Source: Acidobacteriota bacterium (GTDB lineage: Bacteria; Acidobacteriota; Vicinamibacteria; Marinacidobacterales; Marinacidobacteraceae). Taken from it: a stretch of DNA of 64,000 nt. A program made the translations under genes and the position numbers. The notes beneath the pieces are model-generated. The model was not told the origin of the DNA. It ran no database searches and saw only the letters and a list, made by a program, of their open reading frames with translations. The stretch lies in contig JAJEIY010000002.1 in the NCBI GenBank assembly GCA_022828085.1, forward strand, positions 1 to 64,000, written 5' to 3'. Below, one piece after another: positions 17,482-25,434 of the stretch (position 1 is its first letter; each line of letters starts with the position of its first letter).

Positions 17482-18393
17482 CTACCGGGTGCCGTCGTAG
17501 GTGTCCGGGCCGGTGAAGGTGACGCGGTACATCAGCCGGGCCTCGAGTTCGTCGAAGGGCGACCCCGCGTGCATGGCCGAGCGGTTGTCCCAGACGGCGA
17601 CGTCACCGGGGCGCCACTGCCAGCAGACGGCGAAGTCGGGGCGGGTGGCGTGCGCCAGGAGTTCGGCGAGCAGGGACCTCGTTTCCGCTTCTTCGAGGCC
17701 CGTGACGGACTCGATGTGGCAATCGGGAATCAGCAGCGCCGGGCGGCCGGTTTCCGGGTGGTTCACCACCAGGGGCCGGATCACGGGGGGGTGCGTCCGC
17801 CGCACTTCCAGCGGCATTTCCCGCCGGTGGGGATTGTCCTGGCGGAGCCGGTCGTCCAGGAAGGTGTAGGAGTGGACGGCGAACCGGCCCTCGATGCGGC
17901 GGCGCAGCCGGGAGGGCAGGGCGTCGTACGCGTCCGCCATCCCCGCGTACCAGGTGCCGCCGCCGGTCTCGGGATGGGTCCGGCAGTGGAAGATCGAACC
18001 CGCCGGCTGGGGATAACGGAAGCTGTCGTCGGTGTGCCAGAGGACCTCGCCCCGTTCCGCGCGCACGAAGAGCGCCCGGTACTTGCCGTCCCGGTAGAGA
18101 TTGCCCAGCCGCAGGATCTCCGGATACCCGGGAAGCAGGAAGTCGGGGTCGTACTTCTCGTTCTCTTCGAGCGGCCCGAACGCCCGGCAGAAACGGAGGA
18201 AGTCCTTCGGGCAGAGCGCTTCGCCCGTGCGCAAGACCAGTAGCCCTCCCGAATCGAGCCACAGTTGGCGCAGCGCGGCGAGTTGGTTGTCAGCGGCCTC
18301 CGCGAGTGACAATCCCTCGACGACCCGGCCGAATCCGGACGGGGTGATCGCCTCGGAGCGGACGAAGCGGCTCGGCGCCGCCGTCGGACTCAG
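17482..18393 (-). CDS. TauD/TfdA-family Fe(II)/2-oxoglutarate dioxygenase
   Basis: A cytoplasmic oxygenase of about 303 residues. The iron-binding triad is visible as H120-x-D122 in LWHTDDSF and H275 in SAMHAGSP; R290 in LMYRVTF is the likely 2-oxoglutarate anchor. The substrate is unknown. No ATG, GTG or TTG lies upstream in frame within a sensible distance. The conserved N-terminal strand (AITPSGFGRVVEGLSL) requires a start before residue 15. A CTG at 18393 sits 6 nt after a GGAGG Shine-Dalgarno sequence, immediately after the stop of the M28 peptidase gene, so I take it as a rare CTG start with translational coupling. Confidence 0.8.
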   Translation of the reverse strand: MSPTAAPSRFVRSEAITPSGFGRVVEGLSLAEAADNQLAALRQLWLDSGGLLVLRTGEALCPKDFLRFCRAFGPLEENEKYDPDFLLPGYPEILRLGNLYRDGKYRALFVRAERGEVLWHTDDSFRYPQPAGSIFHCRTHPETGGGTWYAGMADAYDALPSRLRRRIEGRFAVHSYTFLDDRLRQDNPHRREMPLEVRRTHPPVIRPLVVNHPETGRPALLIPDCHIESVTGLEEAETRSLLAELLAHATRPDFAVCWQWRPGDVAVWDNRSAMHAGSPFDELEARLMYRVTFTGPDTYDGTR

Positions 18394-18395
18394 GC

Positions 18396-19835
18396 TCAGC
18401 CTCCGTGCGGCAGGCGGTCCGGCATGTCGGCCAGGACGAACCCGAGGACGGCGAGCATGCCCACGGCGCGGCGGAAGTGGTCCGGGTCCACCTTGTCGAG
18501 GGTGTCCGATTCCGTGTGGTGCCAGTCGAAGTAGTGCTCGCCCACCGTGCGGAACCCGATCCCCGGCACCCCGTCGGCCATGAGCGGCCGGATGTCGGCG
18601 CCGCCGCCTCCCCGCGTCATGGCGTCGGCGTCGATGGCCGAGAACAGGCTCCCGATGGGACGCAGGATGGCGAGGGCTTCCTCGTAGGCGGCGTCGGCGT
18701 CCGGCCCGTCGCCCACCCAGGGCAGTCCGATGCCGAATCCGACCGGGAGCTCGTTTCCGCCGTCCATCTCGATCGCCGCCACGTGGTTTCGGATCCCGTC
18801 GCCGACGAACTCGCGGTAGGCCTCCCCGCCGCGCAGCCCGTTCTCCTCGTTCGTCCAGAGCACGACCCGCAGGGTGCGGCGCGGCCGGAGACCGAGCCGC
18901 CGGAGGATGGTGAGACCGTGCCAGGCGGCGATGCAGGCGGCGCCGTCGTCGTGGACCCCGTGACCCACGTCCCACGAGTCGTAGTGGCCGCCCATGACCA
19001 CCACCTCATCGGGCAGTTCGCTTCCCGTGATCTCGGCCATGACGTTGTGCGAGAGGGCGTCGGGAAGGGTCTCGGCCTCGAGTTCGAGGCGGATCTCGAT
19101 GGCCTCGCCGAGGTCGTCCAGCCGGCGCAGCCGCTCCGCGTCCTCGACGGTGAGCGCGGCCGTGGGGATCTTCGGGACTCCCTCCTCGTAGCGCATGTTG
19201 CCGGTGTGCGGCGTGGTGAGGCTTCGCCCGGTCGCCGAGCGGGTGAGGCTCGCGACTGCCCCCTGCCGCGCGGCGCGGCTCGCCCCCATCCGCCGGTAGG
19301 CGCCGGTCCCGCCGTATCCCATCCAGGGAACGGCCCACACGACGATCCGGCCCTCGACCGCCTCGCGGGGCATCGCGGCCAACTCCTCGAAGGAGCGGGC
19401 GACCACCACCGGAGCGGTGATCCCTTCCGGCGGGGTCGCCACGCTCCCGCCCAGCGCCAGGATCGGCAGGTCGTCCTCCAGGGGCGCGAGGAGCGTGGCC
19501 CGGGCCCGGCCCCGCACCCAGTGGGGAACCATCACCTCCTGGAGATGGACGCGGTCCAGTTCTTCCTCCCGCATGGTGTCCGCCGCCCACTGGATGGCGC
19601 GTTCGAGACCCGCGGACCCGCTGAGCCGGTGGCCGATGCGGAGGGCCAGGTGCTCGAGCTTTGCCCAGCCGTCCACGTCGGTGAGCGCCGCTCCCAGGAT
19701 CCGGCCGTCGGTTTCCCGGTAACGGTCCGCGAGTTCGTGCCGGTCGTCCGGATGCGTGGGCGGATCCGGCGGTTGGGCGAGGGCGGCGGGCGCAAGGGCA
19801 AGCGCCGCGGTCAGCAGGAAGGAGAGGCGCCGCAT
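18396..19835 (-). CDS. exported M28-family zinc aminopeptidase/carboxypeptidase
   Basis: A 479-residue exported peptidase with signal peptide MRRLSFLLTAALALAPAALA. A PA-like inserted domain is followed by the M28 catalytic domain with two-zinc ligands: GGHYDSWD (His and Asp), HDDGA (bridging Asp), NEENG (catalytic Glu followed by ligand Glu), MDGG and the final HHTESDTLDKV (His). It would release amino acids from peptides in the periplasm or outside. It follows the HEPN gene by 23 bp and its stop touches the dioxygenase start, so the run small protein-HEPN-peptidase-dioxygenase may be one transcript. Confidence 0.9.
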   Translation of the reverse strand: MRRLSFLLTAALALAPAALAQPPDPPTHPDDRHELADRYRETDGRILGAALTDVDGWAKLEHLALRIGHRLSGSAGLERAIQWAADTMREEELDRVHLQEVMVPHWVRGRARATLLAPLEDDLPILALGGSVATPPEGITAPVVVARSFEELAAMPREAVEGRIVVWAVPWMGYGGTGAYRRMGASRAARQGAVASLTRSATGRSLTTPHTGNMRYEEGVPKIPTAALTVEDAERLRRLDDLGEAIEIRLELEAETLPDALSHNVMAEITGSELPDEVVVMGGHYDSWDVGHGVHDDGAACIAAWHGLTILRRLGLRPRRTLRVVLWTNEENGLRGGEAYREFVGDGIRNHVAAIEMDGGNELPVGFGIGLPWVGDGPDADAAYEEALAILRPIGSLFSAIDADAMTRGGGGADIRPLMADGVPGIGFRTVGEHYFDWHHTESDTLDKVDPDHFRRAVGMLAVLGFVLADMPDRLPHGG

Positions 19836-19858
19836 GGGCGCCGAATGATAGGAGACCC

Positions 19859-20377
19859 TTAGCGCGCCGCGCGCCGAGACGTCAGGATTTGCGAGCGGCC
19901 AGTCAATACCCACGCCGCGAACGCCGCTTGGTCGGCCTCGGATGCCTCTTCGAGCAGACGGATGTTCTCGGCGGTCGAGTGGATGCTCTTCCGGACGTCG
20001 GCGCGGTCGAAAGAGGCTGCCGGATCGTAGTCGGCACGGTGCCTCTCGTCCTGGCGCGCGGCGAAGTGACCGGCAAAGTGCCGAATGACGTCCGGGTGGA
20101 GCGCCATTGCCTTGCTGTTGCGGCACTGCGCCTTGGCATGCCGATGTTGAAGGGAGCGATAGACATGCCGCCAGACTTCGGTGCGCTCGGGTGCGCTTCC
20201 GTTACGAATCAGCCGATCCGCGGCAAGCCGAGCCAGGCAGTGGAACATCGCGTAGTACGCGGTGCTCACGGCGCGACGCAGGTGGGCGCCGCTTCGGCTC
20301 CGCTCCGCCACCTCGAGCAGGTCGAACGCCAGGGCGATCAAATCGGCGCTGTCGAACGCGTCAGGAGGCGTGGCCAT
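19859..20377 (-). CDS. HEPN-domain protein
   Basis: A 172-residue helical protein with the HEPN/UPF0332 signature RRAVSTAYYAMFHCLARLAA (about residues 34-53), followed by an insert rich in Arg and His and a helix with R-K-S-I-H. Many HEPN proteins are RNases paired with an antitoxin, whereas others are structural partners of nucleotidyltransferases. Here the partner encoded upstream (20361-20654) overlaps by 17 bp and is not a nucleotidyltransferase (no GSRARG motif). The toxin role is inference. Start ATG at 20377. Confidence 0.75.
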   Translation of the reverse strand: MATPPDAFDSADLIALAFDLLEVAERSRSGAHLRRAVSTAYYAMFHCLARLAADRLIRNGSAPERTEVWRHVYRSLQHRHAKAQCRNSKAMALHPDVIRHFAGHFAARQDERHRADYDPAASFDRADVRKSIHSTAENIRLLEEASEADQAAFAAWVLTGRSQILTSRRAAR

Positions 20378-20654
20378 AGCGCTCTCCGTCCACCTTGCGG
20401 AACCTCTGGATGGGGAACGTGGTGACTCCGATCTCGATCAGCCGGTCCCAAATCGTGGTGATGATCCCGTAGCCGGTGGGGGAGTCCATTTCCGCGTCGC
20501 TGCCGCGGTAGAAGGCGTCCACGCGCAGTACGTCGTCGCCGTCGTGATCGACGTCGGGCCAGACGCGGATCGACGTGAAGTCCGTGTTCGGGAACGTGGA
20601 GCGCAGGAGGTCCTCGAGGACGCTCTGGGCTTCCGCCAGCTTGTCTTCCGTCAT
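20361..20654 (-). CDS. small protein paired with HEPN gene (possible antitoxin)
   Basis: A 97-residue acidic protein not assigned to a known family. It starts with a helix (KLAEAQSVLEDLLRSTF), then strands with RVWPDVDHDGDDVLRVDAF, and ends with IQRFRKVDGERYG. The DVDHDGDD cluster is striking. Its 3' end overlaps the HEPN start by 17 bp, the tight coupling typical of two-gene toxin-antitoxin or partner modules. I infer an antitoxin or adaptor role only from that arrangement. Start ATG at 20654. The 176 bp upstream to pruA show nothing recognisable. Confidence 0.65.
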   Translation of the reverse strand: MTEDKLAEAQSVLEDLLRSTFPNTDFTSIRVWPDVDHDGDDVLRVDAFYRGSDAEMDSPTGYGIITTIWDRLIEIGVTTFPIQRFRKVDGERYGHAS

Positions 20655-20830
20655 CCGCTTCTTGCCCGCTTCAGGCGCATCCCGAGATGCTACTCCGCCG
20701 GTCGTTGAGGCCGAACCGTCTCCAGGTCGCTTCCGTCGCGGAGGGCCGCGGCGACCGGGTGATCCTGCAAGCGGACCCCGCGGGCGCCGAAGCCGGTTCC
20801 CCGGCGGTGCGGAGTCCCGGGGAGACCTGC

Positions 20831-22465
20831 CTACGCGCTCAGGAACGGGTAGCGGTAGTCCTTCGCCGGCGCGAAGTTCTCCTTGACCGTGCGGATGTTG
20901 GTCCAGCGCAGCAGGTGGGAACCGAGCCCCGTCTTGTCGTTCGTTCCCGACGCCCGGCCGCCGCCAAAGGGCTGCTGGCCGATCACCGCCCCGGTGGGTT
21001 TGTCGTTGATGTAGAAGTTGCCGGCGGCGTGACGGAGCGCGCCGTACGCCTGTTCCGTGGCCAGGCGGTCGTTCGCGAAGACCGCGCCGGTCAGACCGTA
21101 CGGCGACGTCTTGCGGCAGAGGTCGAGAGTCTCGGCGTACTGGGAATCCGGGTAGAAGTAGACGGCCAGGACAGGCCCGAAGATCTCTTCGGTCATCAGC
21201 CGATTCTCGGGGTTGTCCGTGACCACCAGGGTGGGTTCCACGAACCAGCCGACGGACCGGTCGGCGTTCCCGCCCATCAGGACGTCGCACGACGGATCCT
21301 CCCGCGCGATGTCGAGGTAACCCGAAATCTTGTTGAAGGAACGCTCGTCGATCACCGCGCCCATGAAGTTGGCGAAGTCCGTCGGGTCGCCCATCGTCAC
21401 GGTCTTCGCCTCGGCGAGGAACTGCTCGAGGAAGTCGTCCTTCATGCTGGCCGGGAGGTAGGCGCGGGACGCGGCGGAGCACTTCTGTCCCTGGAACTCG
21501 TAGGCGCCCCGAATCAGGTTGGCGACCAGCGCCTCCGCATCGGCGGACTCGTGCGCCACCACGAAGTTCTTGCCGCCGGTCTCGCCGACGACCCGGGGAT
21601 AGGAGCGGTAGTTCGCGATGTTCTCCCCGACCGTCTTCCAGATGTGCTGGAAGGTGGCGGTGGAGCCCGTGAAATGGACTCCGGCGAGGGTTTCCTGGGC
21701 GAGCGCCGGGGCCCCGATGGTGGGCCCGTGCCCGGGGAGCATGTTGACCACGCCGTCGGGCAGGCCGGCTTCCCGGTAGAGCTCCATCAGGTAGTAGGCC
21801 GACAGCATCTGCGTCTCCGCCGGCTTCCAGACGATCGTGTTCCCCATGATCGCCGGCGCCATCGCCAGGTTCCCGCCGAGGGCGGTGAAGTTGAACGGAC
21901 TCACCGCGAAGATGAACCCCTCGAGGGCGCGGTACTCGAGGTAGTTCCAGACCCCGGGGTCGGGATCGCCCACCGGCTGCTGCCGGACGAGCTGGTCGAG
22001 GAAGTAGGCGTTGAACCGCAGCATGTCGGCGAACTCGCAGGCCGCCTCGATCTCCGCCTGGTGGCTGGTCTTCGACTGGCCCAGCATGGTGGCGGCATTC
22101 ATCCGGTAGCGCCAGGGACCGACCAGCAGGTCGGCCATGCGCAGGTAGAGGCTGGCGCGCGCCCGGTGATCGAGTTCCGACCAGGTCCGCCACGCCTCGG
22201 CGGCGGCGGCTACGGCTTCTTCGACGAGGTCCGGGGTGGCTTCGTGATAGCGGGCAAGGACATGGGAGTGGTTGTGCGGCGACCGGACCTCGGCGATCTT
22301 GCCGGTGCGGATTTCCCTGCCGCCGATGATGACGGGTATTTCGACGATCTGATTCGACTGGCGGCTGATCTCGGCCTCGAGCGCCGCGCGGTCGGCGCTT
22401 CCCGCCTCGTAGCCGCGTACGGGCTCGTTGTGCGGTCGGGGGACGGCCTGAATTCCCTGGCTCAT
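20831..22465 (-). CDS. pruA: 1-pyrroline-5-carboxylate dehydrogenase (L-glutamate gamma-semialdehyde dehydrogenase)
   Basis: Oxidises glutamate semialdehyde to glutamate in proline and arginine breakdown, with NAD+. The 544 residues match the free-standing P5C dehydrogenase family. Catalytic glutamate E295 lies in VVGETGGKN, and nucleophile C329 in QGQKCSAAS. The AVSPFNFTALGGNL segment (187-200) and the C-terminal GGGRASGTNDKTG are typical of this subfamily. A clear AAGGAGA Shine-Dalgarno sequence lies 8 nt before the ATG at 22465. No proline dehydrogenase gene is adjacent. The start lies only 18 bp from the divergent dehydratase gene. Confidence 0.95.
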   Translation of the reverse strand: MSQGIQAVPRPHNEPVRGYEAGSADRAALEAEISRQSNQIVEIPVIIGGREIRTGKIAEVRSPHNHSHVLARYHEATPDLVEEAVAAAAEAWRTWSELDHRARASLYLRMADLLVGPWRYRMNAATMLGQSKTSHQAEIEAACEFADMLRFNAYFLDQLVRQQPVGDPDPGVWNYLEYRALEGFIFAVSPFNFTALGGNLAMAPAIMGNTIVWKPAETQMLSAYYLMELYREAGLPDGVVNMLPGHGPTIGAPALAQETLAGVHFTGSTATFQHIWKTVGENIANYRSYPRVVGETGGKNFVVAHESADAEALVANLIRGAYEFQGQKCSAASRAYLPASMKDDFLEQFLAEAKTVTMGDPTDFANFMGAVIDERSFNKISGYLDIAREDPSCDVLMGGNADRSVGWFVEPTLVVTDNPENRLMTEEIFGPVLAVYFYPDSQYAETLDLCRKTSPYGLTGAVFANDRLATEQAYGALRHAAGNFYINDKPTGAVIGQQPFGGGRASGTNDKTGLGSHLLRWTNIRTVKENFAPAKDYRYPFLSA

Positions 22466-22483
22466 TAGACTCTTTCTCCTTAC

Positions 22484-23581
22484 GTGACTACGTCGGATTC
22501 CGGTGCTCCGGAGGGCGGGAATGCTACCCGAGACACGCCGTCCGCGGGCGGTGTTTCAGCGGGCGGCGCGCTGCTCCATGAATTGCCGGATCGGGTGCGT
22601 GCGGCAACCTCCCGAATCCGGCCGTTCCTGCACCCGACGCCCTTCGAGACTGCCCGCGGCCTGAGCCGCGAACGGGGGGCCGCCGCGCCCGGTGGAGTGG
22701 TTCGCTGGAAGCTCGAGTGTTTCGGCGTTACCGGGTCCTTCAAGATCCGGGGAGCCCTGAACAAGCTGTTGGTGCTGCGGGACACGGCAGGCGCCCGGGT
22801 GCTCGGAGAGGGGGTCGTCACGGCCTCCACCGGGAACCACGGCCGCGCAACCGCGCACGCGCTCGCGCTGCTGGGCGGGCGAGGCGTCGTGTTCCTGCCG
22901 CGGACGGTGGCCGATTCGAAGCGGCGGGTCCTCGACGAGCAGTACGGCGACGTGGTCGAACTGCGGCTGGTGGGTGACGACGCGGTGGAGTCCGAATACG
23001 CGGCCAGGGAGGAGGCGGAAAGGAGCGGGCGACCGTTCATTTCGCCGTACAACGATCCGGACATCATCGCGGGGCAGGGGACCGTCGGTTTCGAGATGGA
23101 CGCCGCGCTCGGCGACGAGCCTCTCGATGCCGTGTTCGTGCCGGTGGGAGGCGGCGGCCTGATCGCGGGCATCGCCGGTTGGCTGAAACACGCCCGCCCC
23201 GGCATCCACGTGGTGGGGTGCCAGCCGCGGGCCTCGGCCGTCATGGCGGCTTCGGTCCGCGCCGGCCGCCTGCTCGAATCAGGGCGCGACGTGCCGTTCG
23301 AGCCGACCCTCGCCGACGCGGTCGCGGGCGGAGTCGAGGAGGGCGCCGTCACCTTTGCGCTGTGCTCCGAGCTCGTGGATCGGTGGATCCTGCTCGACGA
23401 GGACGAAATCGTCGTCGCCATGCGCCGGGTGCTCGGAGAGCGCTTTGCGATGGTCGAGGGCTCCGCCGCGCTGCCGGTGGCGGCGCTCCCGCACCTGGAT
23501 CCGGGGATTGCTTCGGTCGGCCTGGTGCTCAGCGGCGCCGGGATCAGCCGTGCGGGGCTCCGGGTCCTGGCCGCGGACTAG
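22484..23581 (+). CDS. PLP-dependent threonine/serine dehydratase-like enzyme
   Basis: A fold-type II PLP enzyme of 365 residues, likely deaminating threonine or serine to the 2-oxo acid. The Schiff-base lysine is K87 in GSFKIRGA, TASTGNHGRA holds the substrate carboxylate loop, and VPVGGGGLIAG is the phosphate-binding glycine loop. No C-terminal ACT domain follows, so it is the short, catabolic or racemase-like class. The GTG at 22484 is the most upstream start, but the first 25 residues are low-complexity and a later start is possible. It diverges from pruA, consistent with an amino-acid catabolism neighbourhood. Confidence 0.88.
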   Translation: MTTSDSGAPEGGNATRDTPSAGGVSAGGALLHELPDRVRAATSRIRPFLHPTPFETARGLSRERGAAAPGGVVRWKLECFGVTGSFKIRGALNKLLVLRDTAGARVLGEGVVTASTGNHGRATAHALALLGGRGVVFLPRTVADSKRRVLDEQYGDVVELRLVGDDAVESEYAAREEAERSGRPFISPYNDPDIIAGQGTVGFEMDAALGDEPLDAVFVPVGGGGLIAGIAGWLKHARPGIHVVGCQPRASAVMAASVRAGRLLESGRDVPFEPTLADAVAGGVEEGAVTFALCSELVDRWILLDEDEIVVAMRRVLGERFAMVEGSAALPVAALPHLDPGIASVGLVLSGAGISRAGLRVLAAD

Positions 23582-23591
23582 GAAGCGCCGC

Positions 23592-24122
23592 TCAACTCGG
23601 CGACCCGTCGGGTGGCGCCTCGGCGGCTGCCTTCGAAGGCGGCGGCGCGTGCGGGGTGTTCGTCGTGATCAGCAGCACGGACAACAGCACCCCCGCGATT
23701 CCGACCCAGAGCATCGGCCCGCCCCGCAGCCGCCCTCCCGAAAGGAGGAGCGTCGAGATCGCGGTGATCGTGACCGCGCCGCCGAACACCACCGGCATGA
23801 CCGCGTGGGGGATGCGGGCGCCGCCGGTGAACATCGCCATGGTCAGTCCGAAGGCGCCGAGCGCTCCCAGAAGACCCGCCGCGAACCCCCAGGCGAGGCT
23901 GCTGCCCGCGATGGGAGCGAAGGAGAAGTTGTCTCCCCGGAGCCACATTCCGACCGCTCCGCCGGCAATGGCAACCACCAGGTAGGCGATCCCGATCCCC
24001 AGGTATGGCTTGAAGGGGCTCGCGGTCGCGTCCGCAAGCCGGGCCTGCCCCAGCGTCGGTCCGTAGAGACCCCAGGCGAGGGCGGTGATCAGGGCGAACA
24101 GGAAGGGAAGAGCGGTACGCAT
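23592..24122 (-). CDS. half-size EamA/DMT-like membrane protein
   Basis: An integral membrane protein of 176 residues with about five hydrophobic segments (near 5-22, 45-63, 74-98, 106-128, 134-150) and a Pro/Ala-rich soluble tail. The pattern ALITALAWGLYGPTLGQA recalls the drug/metabolite transporter superfamily, but only half the usual ten-helix length is present, so it may dimerise. The substrate is unknown. A GGAGG sequence lies 7 nt before the ATG at 24122, which decides the start against longer in-frame choices. It converges on the dehydratase gene with 10 bp between stops. Confidence 0.7.
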   Translation of the reverse strand: MRTALPFLFALITALAWGLYGPTLGQARLADATASPFKPYLGIGIAYLVVAIAGGAVGMWLRGDNFSFAPIAGSSLAWGFAAGLLGALGAFGLTMAMFTGGARIPHAVMPVVFGGAVTITAISTLLLSGGRLRGGPMLWVGIAGVLLSVLLITTNTPHAPPPSKAAAEAPPDGSPS

Positions 24123-24189
24123 CGGGGCCTCCAGGCGGTTCCGATCATACGGAGGAGGCCGAGCGCCGTGGCACACTCCGCGCGCACCC

Positions 24190-24210
24190 GGCGCGAGCCG
24201 GCGCCTTTTT
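24190..24210 (+). terminator. hairpin plus T-run just before the indoleamine dioxygenase start
   Basis: Stem GGCGC (24190-24194), six-base loop, stem GCGCC (24201-24205) and TTTTT (24206-24210). This has the form of an intrinsic terminator reading in the direction of the dioxygenase gene, ending 3 bp before its ATG at 24214. No plus-strand gene precedes it, so it would act as an attenuator of the dioxygenase transcript, or it is chance. No Shine-Dalgarno sequence is visible between hairpin and start. Confidence 0.3.
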
Positions 24211-24213
24211 CCC

Positions 24214-25434
24214 ATGACCGCGGTCGAACCGCTCCGCCAGTTGGCCGCCGCCGGCGGAGTTCCCGGACCCCGCGGCTTCCTGCCTCCCTACGAGCCGCTC
24301 CGGCGCCTGCCTCCGGGTTTCGAGGCGTGGGAGGAGATGGCGAAGGACGTCTCCGCCCGCTACCTGGTCGGCCGGGTCCGCCGTGATCTCGCCGCGTTGC
24401 CGGAACTCGACCCCGCGCCGCTGGCCGATGGTCCCGAGGTCGAGCGAGCCATGCTGCTGCTCACCTTCTTCGCCGGCGCCTACGTGCACCAGGCGGAGCC
24501 GCCCGCGGCCAGCCTGCCGCCCCCGCTCGCCCGGCCGCTTGTCGCGCTCTCGCGGCGGCTGGGGCGTCCCCCGATCCTCTCCCACGCGAGCCTGGCCATG
24601 CACAACTGGCGGCGGCTGGATCCCTCGGGCCCCATCGAGGTCGAAAACCTCGTCAATCTGGTCGGCATCCACGGCAGCACGGACGAGACCTGGTTCCTCA
24701 CCATCGCGGTGGCCATCGAGGCCTGCGGCGGTGAAGAGCCGGCCCGGATCGTCCGCATGGAGATGGCCGCCGAGGACGGGGACGCCGAGACCGTCGCTGC
24801 CGAACTCGGACGGTTGAGCGAGACCATCGGCCGCATCACGGTTCTGACCGAGCGCACCCGCGAGGGCTGCGACCCGCACGTGTTCTACCGCCGCGTGCGC
24901 CCGCCGTTCTCCGGCTGGTTCGAGCCCGGAGTGCGCTACGAGGGGACCGACCTGGCCGAACCGCTCGTCCTCGCGGGGGGCAGCGCCGCGCAGAGCCCGC
25001 TCGTCCAGTCCTTCGACGCGGCGCTGTCCGTCGAGCAGCCGGGGGAGGCCAGGGGGCCGCATCTTGACATGCGGCGCTACATGAATCCTCGGCACCGGCG
25101 GTTCATCGAAGCGGTGGAGCAGAGTGGTGCGATTCGCCGGCTGGCCGCCGCCGGACGCCGCAGGGCGGTGCGAGCTGCCTATGACGATGCCCTCACGGCC
25201 TTTGCCGAACTCCGGCGTGTCCACATGGCCATCGTGAACGACTACATCGTGCGCCAGGCCGATCCGGGGACAGCGGCGCGCGGCACCGGGGGAACGGACT
25301 TCCGCCGTTTCCTGGGCGGGGCGATCGCCGGAACCGAGCGGGCGCGGCTCGAGAACCGAGGCGGAGCGCCTACGGGCCCGCCGGCGACCGGTCCTCGCGG
25401 GGCACCAGCCGCACCGCCCAGAGGCCGCTGTTGA
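24214..25434 (+). CDS. indoleamine 2,3-dioxygenase-like heme protein
   Basis: Probably opens the indole ring of tryptophan to N-formylkynurenine using heme and O2. The 406 residues show the family pattern RGFLPPYEPLRRLPPGF near the N-terminus, HNWRRLDPSGPIEVENL in the centre, FSGWFEPGVRYEG, the proximal heme histidine H337 in LRRVHMAIVNDYI, and the GTGGTDFRRFL loop (357-367) typical of IDO rather than TDO. The last 25 residues are Gly/Pro/Ala-rich and are encoded where the gene overlaps the end of the converging LVIVD gene by 65 bp. No kynureninase or kynurenine formamidase gene is nearby. Confidence 0.85.
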   Translation: MTAVEPLRQLAAAGGVPGPRGFLPPYEPLRRLPPGFEAWEEMAKDVSARYLVGRVRRDLAALPELDPAPLADGPEVERAMLLLTFFAGAYVHQAEPPAASLPPPLARPLVALSRRLGRPPILSHASLAMHNWRRLDPSGPIEVENLVNLVGIHGSTDETWFLTIAVAIEACGGEEPARIVRMEMAAEDGDAETVAAELGRLSETIGRITVLTERTREGCDPHVFYRRVRPPFSGWFEPGVRYEGTDLAEPLVLAGGSAAQSPLVQSFDAALSVEQPGEARGPHLDMRRYMNPRHRRFIEAVEQSGAIRRLAAAGRRRAVRAAYDDALTAFAELRRVHMAIVNDYIVRQADPGTAARGTGGTDFRRFLGGAIAGTERARLENRGGAPTGPPATGPRGAPAAPPRGRC

